Notes: generated by a model not told the origin, from the letters alone. Counted from the stretch's first letter, positions 17,430 through 26,849 are shown. The stretch is 64,000 nt of DNA from an uncultured Lachnospiraceae bacterium (GCA_951801245.1 CATOMC010000001.1:164950-228949); one strand, 5' to 3'. Made by a program: numbers and translations.

Positions 17430-18659
17430 TTATCTGCCTCTACGGGCAGCCGCCCTGCCTGCAACGGTCCCGCTGCTGAACGCCCATTGCAGATTGTAGC
17501 CGCCGCAGATGCCGTCAATATCCAGGATCTCTCCGGCAAAATAGATGCCCGGTACAATCCTGGAGGACAGGTTACTGTCTACCTGCGCACAGTCCACACC
17601 GCCTGCGCTTACCTGCGCCTGCGCAAAGGAATTCGTGTCCTTCACTTCTACCGTAAGACAGCGGTACAGTTCCTGCAGTTTTCTACGTGCCTTCGGCGGT
17701 ATCGTTTCTGCCGTCTCACTTCCCTTGATCCCGCTGAGACGAAGCAAAAGCAGATTTATCTTCTTATTGACCAGACCGGTTAGGAATGCTTCCATCGTCT
17801 GGTGCGCCTGTCTTGCAAATCTCTCCTGCCAGAATGTATCATATGCTTCCTCTGCAATATCCGGCAAGAAAGAAAGTTCCACCGTGGTGCGCTTCTTATC
17901 GCGCAGGCCATAAGCCGCCTGACGACTGATCTGAAAGACCGGGATCCCGGAAATGCCGTAGTCTGTCAGTTGTAATTCTCCCCGTTCCTCACAGATCTTA
18001 TGTCCCTCTATCCGCAGTGTGACTTTCGCATCACAGCGCACTCCCGCCACCTGCTTATAATAATCTTCCCGACAGCGAAGCGCCGTCAGGGCAGGCACTA
18101 CGGGTATGATCTTATGACCAAGCTGTCCGGCCAGTTTACATCCTGTCCCATCCGACCCGGTCCCCGGGGCCGCACTGCCGCCGCAGGTAAGGATGACCGC
18201 ATCATAGGTTTGGCCGTTCTGCCCGGCTGTTTCTACCTTTAGACCGCCGCCGGCTGTGCGGATACCCGTTACCTGTGTTCCTATATGTATATCCACGGAT
18301 AGTCTTGACAGTTCATAGCGAAACAGATCAAGTACCGTGGAAGCCTGTCCGCTGGCAGGATACAGATATCCGTTTACCGCTTTGATCCGCATCCCCAGAT
18401 CCTCAAAAAAGGCTTTGGTCTGTGGCACGCCGAAGGTCTGTAGGATAGCGGGAAGCAGTTTTTTCCCGCTTCCATAATAACAGGATACGTCCATTTTCTC
18501 ATTGGAAAAATTACATTTACCATTTCCGGTAGACAGGATTTTCTTGCCAATCCGGTCATTTCTCTCATAGATCGTCACCAAAGCGCCCGCTCTGGCTGCC
18601 TGCACGGCCGCCATCATCCCGGCCGCCCCGCCGCCGATCACCGCAACTTTACTGTTCAT
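17430..18659 (-). CDS. HI0933/BaiN-family flavoprotein
   Basis: A 409-residue NAD(P)/FAD-dependent oxidoreductase of the HI0933 family (COG2081). The N-terminus has the FAD motif VAVIGGGAAGMMAAVQAA and the characteristic GNGKCNFSN; the C-terminus ends with GEILDIDGICGGYNLQWAFSSG, the family signature. BaiN of bile-acid 7-dehydroxylating clostridia belongs to this family, but most members have unknown substrates, and no other bai genes are present here. ATG at 18659 is chosen because GGAGG lies five bases before it. It overlaps nothing and lies in the same minus-strand run as the next flavoprotein. Confidence 0.88.
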   Translation of the reverse strand: MNSKVAVIGGGAAGMMAAVQAARAGALVTIYERNDRIGKKILSTGNGKCNFSNEKMDVSCYYGSGKKLLPAILQTFGVPQTKAFFEDLGMRIKAVNGYLYPASGQASTVLDLFRYELSRLSVDIHIGTQVTGIRTAGGGLKVETAGQNGQTYDAVILTCGGSAAPGTGSDGTGCKLAGQLGHKIIPVVPALTALRCREDYYKQVAGVRCDAKVTLRIEGHKICEERGELQLTDYGISGIPVFQISRQAAYGLRDKKRTTVELSFLPDIAEEAYDTFWQERFARQAHQTMEAFLTGLVNKKINLLLLRLSGIKGSETAETIPPKARRKLQELYRCLTVEVKDTNSFAQAQVSAGGVDCAQVDSNLSSRIVPGIYFAGEILDIDGICGGYNLQWAFSSGTVAGRAAARRGR

Positions 18660-18700
18660 ATAACCTCCATGCTGTCTCCCCATGTCAACAGATACCGGCA

Positions 18701-19390
18701 TCAACTGGAATAAGACTCCAGGAAATGATATAAAGCCTCTTCCCCTTCCACATATTTACCGCGGATGATCTCTGCCTGCAGCGTATCACTCAGGCTTTCC
18801 AGAAGAATATCCGTGTTCATATAGAGAGTCTTTTTATCTTCTTCATAGACCACGACAAAGTGATCCGCCACCATCAGATAAAAGCCCCTGTTTACTTTCT
18901 TGGGCCGGTAATATTTACAGATCGCCACCCGGTCTTTGGAAAAAGCCGTAAGCTCTATGCTCTCAAATCCCATTTCCAATTCCGCCAGCGGCGGACTGCT
19001 GTCGTAGGAAGATAGTTCTTCCAGAAGTCCTTCTCTGTCAAGACCGATGTATTTGACCGGAATCGTTTCCTCTTTCTCATCGATCGTTCCCTCCGAAAGA
19101 TCTACCGTTTCCACCAGATAGCGCGTGTCCGCTGACACTACCGGTCTGGTTTCCACAGCCGCTTCTATCACCTGTTCTTCCGGCTCGTCATCCGGCAGCG
19201 TCTGCGCTGTCTGTGTTGTTTGCGTTGGCTGTGCTGGCTGTGTCGTCTGCCTTACTTGCACGGTGTTATCCTGGTTCCTATATTTGTTGGGATAGAAGAA
19301 CTCTTCTGCTTTCAGTGCGCCATAACCGCCAATCCCCAGCATGATACCGGAAAGAATCAGTAAAAAACTGATACGTCTTACAAGTTTCAT
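18701..19390 (-). CDS. Membrane-anchored protein, possibly BofC-like
   Basis: A 229-residue protein with one N-terminal transmembrane or signal segment (about 7-27), a Thr/Gln/Pro-rich linker (about 45-70), then a compact C-terminal domain. The last 65 residues (GFYLMVADHFVVVYEEDK... LYHFLESYSS) resemble the C-terminal domain of BofC, the forespore intermembrane regulator of SpoIVB/SigK signalling. That similarity is from memory of the family pattern, not a search. The position next to a SpoVB-like flippase and the yqfCD block agrees with a sporulation role. Otherwise it would be a hypothetical exported protein. Confidence 0.6.
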   Translation of the reverse strand: MKLVRRISFLLILSGIMLGIGGYGALKAEEFFYPNKYRNQDNTVQVRQTTQPAQPTQTTQTAQTLPDDEPEEQVIEAAVETRPVVSADTRYLVETVDLSEGTIDEKEETIPVKYIGLDREGLLEELSSYDSSPPLAELEMGFESIELTAFSKDRVAICKYYRPKKVNRGFYLMVADHFVVVYEEDKKTLYMNTDILLESLSDTLQAEIIRGKYVEGEEALYHFLESYSS

Positions 19391-19474
19391 CCTATTTCTG
19401 ACCTCTCTTATCGGATTTCCTGTAATCAGTATCAGTCAATTCCTGATTTTTATTCAGACAAGATACCTTAACTT

Positions 19475-21139
19475 CTATAAAATTCCCAGATTCTTACCAA
19501 GCAGGATAAAGAAAAATCCAAGCGGCATTCTGGAAAGTTCCGCCTCCCCGATCACCCGAAGCATCATGAGCAGGAAGATATAGACAAAGACACCTGCAAA
19601 TAACGCGACCAACACCGTGATCAGATCTCCCGCCGCTTCTGTAAGCACAAGCTGTAGCAAAAAGACCACAACCCCGGATATCCCTGCCGCAATGGCCGGA
19701 AACACCACGCCGGTAAGCCAGTCCTGCCGATATCTGATCCGTCTAGCCACAAAGTAAAAGGCAAGAAATGCATAGACCAAAAACATAAGAATCAATACGC
19801 CGACCAGTCCGTACATGCCAAGCAAAAGCTTATGCACCAACAGATAGCCTGTCAGCAAATGAACAAGAAATGATGCGGCCGCTGTCAGGAACAGTTCCCT
19901 TATCATATTCAGCTTGTACAGAATCTGCCCGAAAAGGAACGAAAACCCAAACAATACGATCACGATGGCACCTTCATGCATTGCCAGCGTAAGCGTCTCA
20001 CTGACTTCTTTTGCCGCGATACTTGCCGCTCTTTTCCCATAGGAAAGTCTTATGAAAGATTCCGCCAGCACTGCCAGATAGATGGTAATCGGAAAGGCAG
20101 CGATACTAAGCCTCTTAACCGCTTTGCCAATCCGCTCCCGCATGGGGCGGTAATCGTCTCTGTCATAAGCGTTGCCAATCTTTCCGATCATTGGAAAGAT
20201 CGCCATACAGCAGACAGCGGCCCCCAGGCCGATCAGGACGGCAAATCTGCCATAATAACCGCCCCAGTGCCTGGTACGCATATCGCCAAGCTCGGACACG
20301 TTCATATAATAATTGTAAAACCGCTGATCGATCAACATAAAGGCATTCGACAACAGGGCGATCAAAGACAGGGGCATCAGCCCGGACAAAATCATCTTCT
20401 GGATAGAATATGGCGTCTCCAGGCGCATATTGTTGTCCTGCCCCAGTCTCCCGCGCAGTGTCACGGAATAAATCGCATAAATGACCAACAGATATATGGT
20501 GGTTATGATCTGGGAAATCATCACACCTAACATGGCCCCCAGTGCTCCATAGGCATAGGCATAAGAATACGACTGTAAAAGAGCCGCCACATTCTCGCCA
20601 TACTCCTGAAAAGCCCTGCCGCACAGAAGTGCACAGATCAACATGGATATTTTCTCAACATAATGAGAATGTGCCACCAGCACACCGAGTCCGTATCCAT
20701 TAAAATATCCCCTGAAAGAACCGACGAATGACGCAAAAACAATGGTCGGTGCCGCCGCAAGGACCGCCATGCGGCTTAAATGCTCAAGCACTAACATATC
20801 CGCGATGGAAGCTGACAGAAATAACAGAAGGACCGCCATGATCACACTGATCAAAAGGTCCAGGAAGAAGGCCGTCCTGAATACCTTCCTGGCATTGCGG
20901 TAACGATCTCTTTTCACACGGTAACGGATGAGTCCTGACATGATTTTCGACATACTGTAGGAAGTAATCAATGTGGTCAGTATAAAAAGTTCAAAAGCCG
21001 GAGCAAACAGTCCCATTCCGGCATCACCGATAATGTTGGCAAGGGGAATCCGCATAAAGAGAAGAATCATATAGGAACTGATCCCTGCAAACATAACAAT
21101 TTGGCTTTTCGTATTTTTAATCATATATTGTACACGCAT
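19475..21139 (-). CDS. SpoVB/MurJ-like lipid flippase (MOP superfamily)
   Basis: A 554-residue integral membrane protein with about 14 predicted helices. The segment FVGSFRGYFNGYG is typical of the SpoVB/MviN branch of the MATE-like flippases, which move lipid-linked peptidoglycan or polysaccharide precursors. SpoVB acts in spore cortex synthesis. It is next to the BofC-like protein and follows ybeY after six bases, so it belongs to the same long transcript. Assignment to spore cortex rather than another glycan is inferred from the neighbourhood. The ATG has AGAGGA about eight bases upstream. Confidence 0.8.
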   Translation of the reverse strand: MRVQYMIKNTKSQIVMFAGISSYMILLFMRIPLANIIGDAGMGLFAPAFELFILTTLITSYSMSKIMSGLIRYRVKRDRYRNARKVFRTAFFLDLLISVIMAVLLLFLSASIADMLVLEHLSRMAVLAAAPTIVFASFVGSFRGYFNGYGLGVLVAHSHYVEKISMLICALLCGRAFQEYGENVAALLQSYSYAYAYGALGAMLGVMISQIITTIYLLVIYAIYSVTLRGRLGQDNNMRLETPYSIQKMILSGLMPLSLIALLSNAFMLIDQRFYNYYMNVSELGDMRTRHWGGYYGRFAVLIGLGAAVCCMAIFPMIGKIGNAYDRDDYRPMRERIGKAVKRLSIAAFPITIYLAVLAESFIRLSYGKRAASIAAKEVSETLTLAMHEGAIVIVLFGFSFLFGQILYKLNMIRELFLTAAASFLVHLLTGYLLVHKLLLGMYGLVGVLILMFLVYAFLAFYFVARRIRYRQDWLTGVVFPAIAAGISGVVVFLLQLVLTEAAGDLITVLVALFAGVFVYIFLLMMLRVIGEAELSRMPLGFFFILLGKNLGIL

Positions 21140-21145
21140 TACCGT

Positions 21146-21646
21146 TTATCCTCTTGTAATATGAAGCCGATTCAGTACTTCTTCCTGTTTTTGTTCCATC
21201 ACGGCTGCCTCATCTGGTTCCATATGATCATAACCGCATAAGTGGAACATACTGTGCGCAAGTAAAAAGGCGAACTCCCGCAGCATACTATGCCCGTATT
21301 CTGCCGCCTGCTCTTTCACCCGGTCCGCAGACAGAATGATATCTCCAAGCTGAAGTTCTCCGCTGTCAGGATCAAAACAATCCGCCTCGTGATCTCCGGC
21401 AAAAGCAAAGTCACCCGCTGTCTCAAAGGAAAGATTGGGAAAAGAGAGTACATCGGTCTCTTTGTCTGTCGCTCTGTAATTCTTGTTGTATTCGCGGATT
21501 CCCGCATTGTCTGTGATCAGAAGGTTCACACAAGTCTCATAAGGACAGTTCTCAGCCTCCATGACCTGTTCCATGATCTTATCCAACAGTTCTTTACAGT
21601 CAAAAGGGAAAATAACCTCTGTTTCATTCTCAACGTAAGAAGTCAT
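21146..21646 (-). CDS. ybeY: Endoribonuclease YbeY (rRNA maturation)
   Basis: A 166-residue zinc-dependent endoribonuclease needed for 16S rRNA 3'-end maturation and ribosome quality control. The metal-binding HxxxHxxGxDH motif is seen in AHSMFHLCGYDHME. The N-terminal DNAGIREYNKNYRATDKETDVLSFP is also a family signature. A TTG opens the frame at 21667, but AGGAGA precedes the ATG at 21646, which is used. It overlaps the end of the PgpH-like gene by 17 bases, the usual gene order in Bacillota. Confidence 0.93.
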   Translation of the reverse strand: MTSYVENETEVIFPFDCKELLDKIMEQVMEAENCPYETCVNLLITDNAGIREYNKNYRATDKETDVLSFPNLSFETAGDFAFAGDHEADCFDPDSGELQLGDIILSADRVKEQAAEYGHSMLREFAFLLAHSMFHLCGYDHMEPDEAAVMEQKQEEVLNRLHITRG

Positions 21647-22835
21647 AATATAATTTCTCCTGAACAAAAATCCGTTTCATCTCGTGAAGCTGTGCCAGAG
21701 ATATTTCGTTGCTCCACAGTTCATCTGTTTCAAATTTCTTCTGAAATACGGTGTCGATCAGATGTTCATAGTCAAGTTCCGCCTTGGGATCTTTGTCAAA
21801 CAGATACAAGATCGAGGAGACAATACAGTCTGCAAACAATACCACAATGGTCTCCTTCGATACCACCTTTGAACCGGTGTCAACATACTCTTTTAAGATA
21901 CTCTTGGTCTTGGGCGGGAAATGATATTCGTCACAGATGGCCGACACATTTTCCCAGGTGTTCTCCCCCCGCAGGGTTCCGATTCTGTGATAATAGCCGC
22001 ATGCCTTGACCGCAGCATCGTCAATCTCCAGGCTTCTGGCAATCTTATCCCCCAAATAGGCCGTGTGGATCGCATGATAGTACTCTTCTTTGGACATCTC
22101 CTTAAGCTGTACCAGAAGGGGACACTCCGGATCGTTGATCTCCATATATTTCTCCCGGTATCTATGAATAACCGCAGAACTGAACATCTTTAGACTGACT
22201 AACAGCAAGATGCAGGAAACCATCAGATTGATCGCCGGAATCGTAAACTGCCCGATGGCAAGCCTGGCGTTGACAAACAAAATCACATTCCCCATGAGAC
22301 AAAGTCCAAGCACCAGAATAGAGATCAGAAGCGGAAGCCCCACCTTGAAATCATCGTCAATGGTGCTAAATACCAGTATCCCGGCAAGTCCGCTGATAAA
22401 ATACAGCCAGAATATGGCGTAATCACATCCCGCGAAATTCACGGATAAAATCAGGCACAAGCTTCCGGACGCAAGACCTGTCATACCGTTGCTGAACACG
22501 CCAAGCAGTACGAAGATGACCAGGAAGGGCCATCCGGAAACGGGCAGATACGGCAGTAATATGGCAGCGATCAGACTGATGATATACATCAGTGCAAACC
22601 TGCCATAGCGTCCCTCATTGTGATAGATAAAGAATCCGTTGATCTCGCTTAGTACAAACGAAAAAATAACAACACCTGTACCGGTCAGGATCATCACCAC
22701 ATTGCGAAGCTGCATGTCCATCTTATTGTGATAGAGCAGACAGCCAAGATAGGTGATGCCGCCGGCCGCTATAAACATCAAGGTAAATATGAATAATCTC
22801 TTCCAAACATTTTTCTTATTTTTTTCCACGGTCAT
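21630..22835 (-). CDS. Short PgpH-like membrane protein with degenerate HD domain
   Basis: A 401-residue protein in the place normally held by pgpH (yqfF), the c-di-AMP phosphodiesterase, between phoH and ybeY. About seven transmembrane helices span residues 15-220 and a cytosolic domain follows. The domain aligns with the HD region of PgpH, but the signature YYHDIGK reads YYHRIGT (281-287): the catalytic Asp is Arg284. The later HHGTT-type segment is also missing. ADC near residue 340 retains one Asp. The large extracellular 7TMR-HDED domain that precedes the helices in canonical PgpH (about 700 residues) is absent. I infer loss of hydrolase activity, perhaps with a retained sensory or scaffold role. 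Translation is coupled to phoH by a 20-base overlap. Confidence 0.75.
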   Translation of the reverse strand: MTVEKNKKNVWKRLFIFTLMFIAAGGITYLGCLLYHNKMDMQLRNVVMILTGTGVVIFSFVLSEINGFFIYHNEGRYGRFALMYIISLIAAILLPYLPVSGWPFLVIFVLLGVFSNGMTGLASGSLCLILSVNFAGCDYAIFWLYFISGLAGILVFSTIDDDFKVGLPLLISILVLGLCLMGNVILFVNARLAIGQFTIPAINLMVSCILLLVSLKMFSSAVIHRYREKYMEINDPECPLLVQLKEMSKEEYYHAIHTAYLGDKIARSLEIDDAAVKACGYYHRIGTLRGENTWENVSAICDEYHFPPKTKSILKEYVDTGSKVVSKETIVVLFADCIVSSILYLFDKDPKAELDYEHLIDTVFQKKFETDELWSNEISLAQLHEMKRIFVQEKLYYDFLR

Positions 22836-23826
22836 AATTCCTGTTTCTTAGTTTTTCACTGCGTCTTACTTCTCTGGATTCATAATCTTCATAAGCCTTG
22901 ACAATCTTCTGTACCAGCGGGTGTCTGACTACATCCTTACTGGAAAGCTTACAAAAAGCGATGTCGTCTATTTTGGACAGTACTCTGGCTGCCACATCCA
23001 GTCCTGATTTCGTATCCGGCGCAAGGTCTTTCTGCGAGGCGTCCCCGGTGACCACGACCTTGGACCCGAAGCCGATACGGGTCAGAAACATCTTCATCTG
23101 TGCGGGTGTCGTATTCTGCGCCTCATCCAGAATAATATAGGCATTGTCAAGGGTGCGCCCCCGCATATAGGCAAGCGGTGCCACCTCAATCAGCCCCTTT
23201 TCCATGTTTTTGGCAAAGCTCTCCGCTCCCATGATCTGATAGAGCGCATCATAGAGCGGCCGCAGATACGGATCTACTTTACTCTGCAGATCACCCGGCA
23301 GAAATCCCAGTTTCTCACCGGCCTCGATTGCCGGTCTGGTCAGGATGATCCGGCTCACTTCGTTATTCTTAAAAGCGGTCACTGCCATAGCCATGGCCAG
23401 ATATGTCTTGCCTGTTCCTGCCGGCCCTGTCCCGAATACGATCATGTGATCCCTGATCGCGTCCACATATTGTTTCTGGCCCAGTGTCTTTGGTTTGACG
23501 GGTTTACCGCTTACCGTATGACAGATACAATCACTGTCCATCTTAAGAAGCATATCTTCATGATGCTCTCTGCCAAGTTCTATGGCATATTCCACATTCT
23601 GTTCTTCCAATACATTCCCTCTCTCCGACAGGGCCAGAAGTTCTTTCACAATGCGGACCGCCTGATCCACGGAATCCTTCTCGCCGCTTATGCGCACCAC
23701 GCCGTCCCTGTTGATAATCATCACCTGCAGATCGTCCTCAATCTTTTTGATATGGGAATCAAATTTGCCAAACAGGTTCTGCATGTGTACAACAGGTACA
23801 TCTATACTGACGGTATATTCTCCCAT
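22816..23826 (-). CDS. phoH: PhoH-family ATPase
   Basis: A 336-residue PhoH protein. An N-terminal KH-like region (about 1-100) is followed by the ATPase core with Walker A GPAGTGKTYLAM and Walker B YIILDEAQNTTPAQMKMF, and LTRIGFGSKVVVTGD. PhoH is an RNA-related NTPase that is commonly encoded with YbeY and links to ribosome maturation or RNA decay. It ends with a basic tail. It lies between yqfD and the PgpH-like gene, as in other sporulating Bacillota. Confidence 0.94.
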   Translation of the reverse strand: MGEYTVSIDVPVVHMQNLFGKFDSHIKKIEDDLQVMIINRDGVVRISGEKDSVDQAVRIVKELLALSERGNVLEEQNVEYAIELGREHHEDMLLKMDSDCICHTVSGKPVKPKTLGQKQYVDAIRDHMIVFGTGPAGTGKTYLAMAMAVTAFKNNEVSRIILTRPAIEAGEKLGFLPGDLQSKVDPYLRPLYDALYQIMGAESFAKNMEKGLIEVAPLAYMRGRTLDNAYIILDEAQNTTPAQMKMFLTRIGFGSKVVVTGDASQKDLAPDTKSGLDVAARVLSKIDDIAFCKLSSKDVVRHPLVQKIVKAYEDYESREVRRSEKLRNRNYDRGKK

Positions 23827-23856
23827 GTTATCGATATCGCCTTTCCGGATTAACGC

Positions 23857-25104
23857 TCATTGTGCCGACTCTTCTTCCTGGGACTGCTCCTCTGTCACAG
23901 GTTCTGTCCTGGTGGGCACCAGTTCCACCGCCGACTCTTCAAGTTCCATATGGGCATTTAACACCCATTTTTTTTCATTCTTTTTTATTGTAACATTTTT
24001 TTCGGCAATTTGTACCCCTTTTTCGTCTAAAGTTGAGATAATTTTATCCCACTCCTCCTGCATCAGGGTTTTCATCTCTTCTTCCGTGTGTTTCTGGTCT
24101 ATGATTTCATATTCCTGCACCGTCTTATGCCCGTAAGAAAAAGGCAGATACAAGTGATCTAATAATTTTACCTGCTTTTTTTCTTCACTGCTGTCGTAGG
24201 CCGCGTAAGGAATCTTTCGAAAGCGCAGACTCCATTCCCTGTCTCCGGCGCCCAGCACATAAATCTTTTCCTGCTCTCCCGTGTAACGCTTTTCTTCATA
24301 ATCCACATGTTTCTCGACAGAAATATCTTCTCCATATCGCAGGATAATATCTGCATCCGATACCACAAACTGATATTTGCGTACCGTGGTATCCTCGTTG
24401 TAGACCGGTACTGCACCGCTTACCAGCACATCTCCCTTCTCCACAGTATCCCCTGTCGCCACCTGCGGTACACCGCTTCTGGTGATCATGTAGGTCACCG
24501 TACCGGAACGTGTGGCAATCAGATCCATGCCCGTTTCCGTCTTCGGTTGACCACTCTGGTCATATTCTGGCATCTCATTTTCTTTGATATGGACAAGAAG
24601 TGTGGTGCCGTTTAGCTGTACGGAAGTCCAGGTGATCAGGTCATAATCTTCCCTCAGCGCCCGCTCCAGATTCTCTATATTAAGCCTGCTCTTCTTCATG
24701 GCCGTATGGATGCCCTGTTCTTCCAGATAGTCCATCAGGACATCTTCTGTCAGGGCGAAGTTTCCTTCAATCTCGATGTTCCAGATATAACCGGATGTCA
24801 GGATCCAGAACAGCATACAACCGATCAGCCCGATGACAAATATCTTACGCCGATACATTTTAGACACTAAAAAAGGCAGCCCATATCTTTGTAAGACGGC
24901 TGCCCGGGTTCCTGTCTTCTTGAGCAGCGGCTTTAGTGCAAAAAAGCCCCGCACACTGATATTCATTGTATGATAATCGCCATGATCTTTGATTCCCCAG
25001 ACCAAAATATCATGGTTTCCGCAAAGATTCAAAAGCCGTTCCGCAGAATATCCCCATACCTTGATCGTCACATAACCCCTGATATACTGTATCCAATGAA
25101 GCAT
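23857..25104 (-). CDS. yqfD: Sporulation protein YqfD
   Basis: A 415-residue protein of the YqfD family, conserved in spore formers and expressed in the mother cell in Bacillus. The N-terminus (MLHWIQYIRGYVTIKVWG) is the family signature; a transmembrane helix lies at about residue 85-105 and most of the remaining protein is extracytoplasmic. The C-terminus is rich in Glu and Thr. GGAGG five bases before the ATG at 25104 fixes the start; the frame opens five codons earlier. It sits 40 bases after yqfC. The molecular function is unknown. Confidence 0.9.
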   Translation of the reverse strand: MLHWIQYIRGYVTIKVWGYSAERLLNLCGNHDILVWGIKDHGDYHTMNISVRGFFALKPLLKKTGTRAAVLQRYGLPFLVSKMYRRKIFVIGLIGCMLFWILTSGYIWNIEIEGNFALTEDVLMDYLEEQGIHTAMKKSRLNIENLERALREDYDLITWTSVQLNGTTLLVHIKENEMPEYDQSGQPKTETGMDLIATRSGTVTYMITRSGVPQVATGDTVEKGDVLVSGAVPVYNEDTTVRKYQFVVSDADIILRYGEDISVEKHVDYEEKRYTGEQEKIYVLGAGDREWSLRFRKIPYAAYDSSEEKKQVKLLDHLYLPFSYGHKTVQEYEIIDQKHTEEEMKTLMQEEWDKIISTLDEKGVQIAEKNVTIKKNEKKWVLNAHMELEESAVELVPTRTEPVTEEQSQEEESAQ

Positions 25105-25143
25105 TGTAACCTCCGTCATAATCCGTAAGCAAAATGTCTGTGT

Positions 25144-25443
25144 TCAGAGATATCTCACCGCATCGATCATGCCACTTATTTTCATGTCTTCATTGGTGTA
25201 ATAATCTATGGAGAGCTGTCTTCCCTCAAAGCATATCTTAGAGTTTTTGCCCTGCAGGACGATAGATTCTGTCGTGTATTCCAGAATCCCCTTATAGTTT
25301 TCGATAAAAGCCTCTCTGTTGCCCGTAATGGTGACGATAGCTGCTCCAAGCATCGTGTCTTTGGGCAGTCTGAGAGATTCTACGATCAATTCCCGGGAAT
25401 TGGATAACGTTTTAAAAGGTGGCCGCTTATGATTTCTCTTCAT
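25144..25443 (-). CDS. yqfC: YqfC/YabP-family sporulation protein
   Basis: A 99-residue protein of the YabP/YqfC family, which includes small SigE-controlled sporulation proteins. LPKDTMLGAAIVTITGNREAFIENYKG matches the family core. The start has no ribosome site, and an in-frame TAG lies three codons upstream, so a longer start is impossible. CATATAGT ends five bases before the ATG and resembles a SigE -10, suggesting a very short or absent leader. It heads the long block yqfC-yqfD-phoH-pgpH-like-ybeY. Confidence 0.85.
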   Translation of the reverse strand: MKRNHKRPPFKTLSNSRELIVESLRLPKDTMLGAAIVTITGNREAFIENYKGILEYTTESIVLQGKNSKICFEGRQLSIDYYTNEDMKISGMIDAVRYL

Positions 25444-25523
25444 GGTACACTATATGTAGGAATCTCTGATTTCATGACTAAGAAGCCAAAGCCGTCTACC
25501 TTCTCATACAAGTCCCATAGAGC

Positions 25524-26828
25524 TTACGTTATCGTTCCTTTGATCAACGGGTTTTTCATCACCTTATGCTGCGTGATATGATAAGCTTTCAGAAACCGTT
25601 CTTTGGCAGCCAGAAGCTTTTGTCTGTCATTGGCATAGATGGTCGCCAGGGATTCTCCGGTTTCTACCGGATCGCCCACCTTTTTATGTAACATCAGTCC
25701 TACGGACAGATCGATTTCGCTGTCTTTGGTTTCTCTGCCGCCGCCAAGCAGCAGGGAACAGATCCCAATCTCCTCGCAGTCTATCTTCTGCACAAATCCT
25801 GCCTGCCCTGCCGGAATTTCCTCTGCGATCGCAGCAGCCGGCAAAAGAGACGGATCTCGTACCGCGGCCGGATTACCGCCCTGGGCCTGCACAAACATTT
25901 CAAGTTTTTCAAGCGCACTGCCGTTTTCTATGACTGCCGCGAGCATTTTCGCGGCTTCCTCTTCATCCTGCGCACTGCCGCCTGCGATTAGCATATAAGA
26001 GCCAAGCGTCATACACAGCCTGGTAAAATCTTCCGGTCCTTCTCCTTTCAGGGTCGCTATGGCTTCCTGCACTTCCAGTGCATTACCGACAGCGTATCCC
26101 AGCGGCTGGTCCATATCAGAAACCACGGCAATGGTCTTTCTGCCGGCGCTGTTGCCGATTGTAACCATCTCCTTTGCCAGTGCGAAGGCATCCGCCTCCT
26201 CTTTCATAAATGCTCCGCTCCCGGTCTTCACATCCAGTACGATGGCATCCGCCCCGGAAGCCAGCTTCTTACTCATGATAGAACTGGCGATCAGGGACAT
26301 ATTATCCACAGTAGCAGTCACATCCCGCAGGGCGTACAGCTTTTTGTCCGCCGGCGCGATATCAAGCGTCTGTCCCATAATGGAGATGCCAATGTCATTG
26401 ACCTGCCTGACAAAATGATCCGCCGTAATACCGGTTGAAAAGCCCTCGAAACTCTCCAGCTTGTCAATGGTCCCGCCGGTATGGCCAAGCCCTCTGCCAC
26501 TCATCTTGGCAATCTTAACACCGCAGGCGGCCACCATCGGCGTCAGGGCAATGGAGGTCTTATCCCCCACGCCGCCGGTGGAATGTTTGTCAACTTTCAC
26601 ACCCGCAATGCCGCTTAAATCCATCATCTCGCCGCTGTGTGCCATAGCCATGGTAAGCGCCAGGGTCTCCGCCTGCGTCATGCCCCTGAAATAAATGGCC
26701 ATCATCATGGCAGACATCTGATAGTCCGGTATTTCCCCTGCCGTATAGGCAGCGATCATATCATGAATTTCCCCTTGGGTCAATGCAGCGCCGTTTCTCT
26801 TTTTCATAATAAGGTCATACATTCTCAT
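25524..26828 (-). CDS. Pyrimidine-nucleoside phosphorylase
   Basis: A 434-residue enzyme that cleaves thymidine, uridine or deoxyuridine with phosphate to the base and (deoxy)ribose 1-phosphate. The family signature KMSGRGLGHTGGTIDKLES lies near residue 105, and KHSTGGVGDKTS binds phosphate. The C-terminal region has LLLGGGRETKDSEIDLSVGL, typical of Pdp/DeoA. Length and motifs fit pdp rather than the archaeal AMP phosphorylase, but uridine/thymidine preference cannot be read. It follows rlmH at 21 bases and is probably in the same transcript as the zinc-ribbon gene. Confidence 0.93.
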   Translation of the reverse strand: MRMYDLIMKKRNGAALTQGEIHDMIAAYTAGEIPDYQMSAMMMAIYFRGMTQAETLALTMAMAHSGEMMDLSGIAGVKVDKHSTGGVGDKTSIALTPMVAACGVKIAKMSGRGLGHTGGTIDKLESFEGFSTGITADHFVRQVNDIGISIMGQTLDIAPADKKLYALRDVTATVDNMSLIASSIMSKKLASGADAIVLDVKTGSGAFMKEEADAFALAKEMVTIGNSAGRKTIAVVSDMDQPLGYAVGNALEVQEAIATLKGEGPEDFTRLCMTLGSYMLIAGGSAQDEEEAAKMLAAVIENGSALEKLEMFVQAQGGNPAAVRDPSLLPAAAIAEEIPAGQAGFVQKIDCEEIGICSLLLGGGRETKDSEIDLSVGLMLHKKVGDPVETGESLATIYANDRQKLLAAKERFLKAYHITQHKVMKNPLIKGTIT

Positions 26829-26849
26829 GGTGGTATCTCCCCTCTGCCT

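Noticed and set aside
17430..18659. Assignment as BaiN of a bile-acid pathway
   Set aside because: The family match is only to HI0933/BaiN in general; no other bai genes are in the window, so a bile-acid role is not supported.
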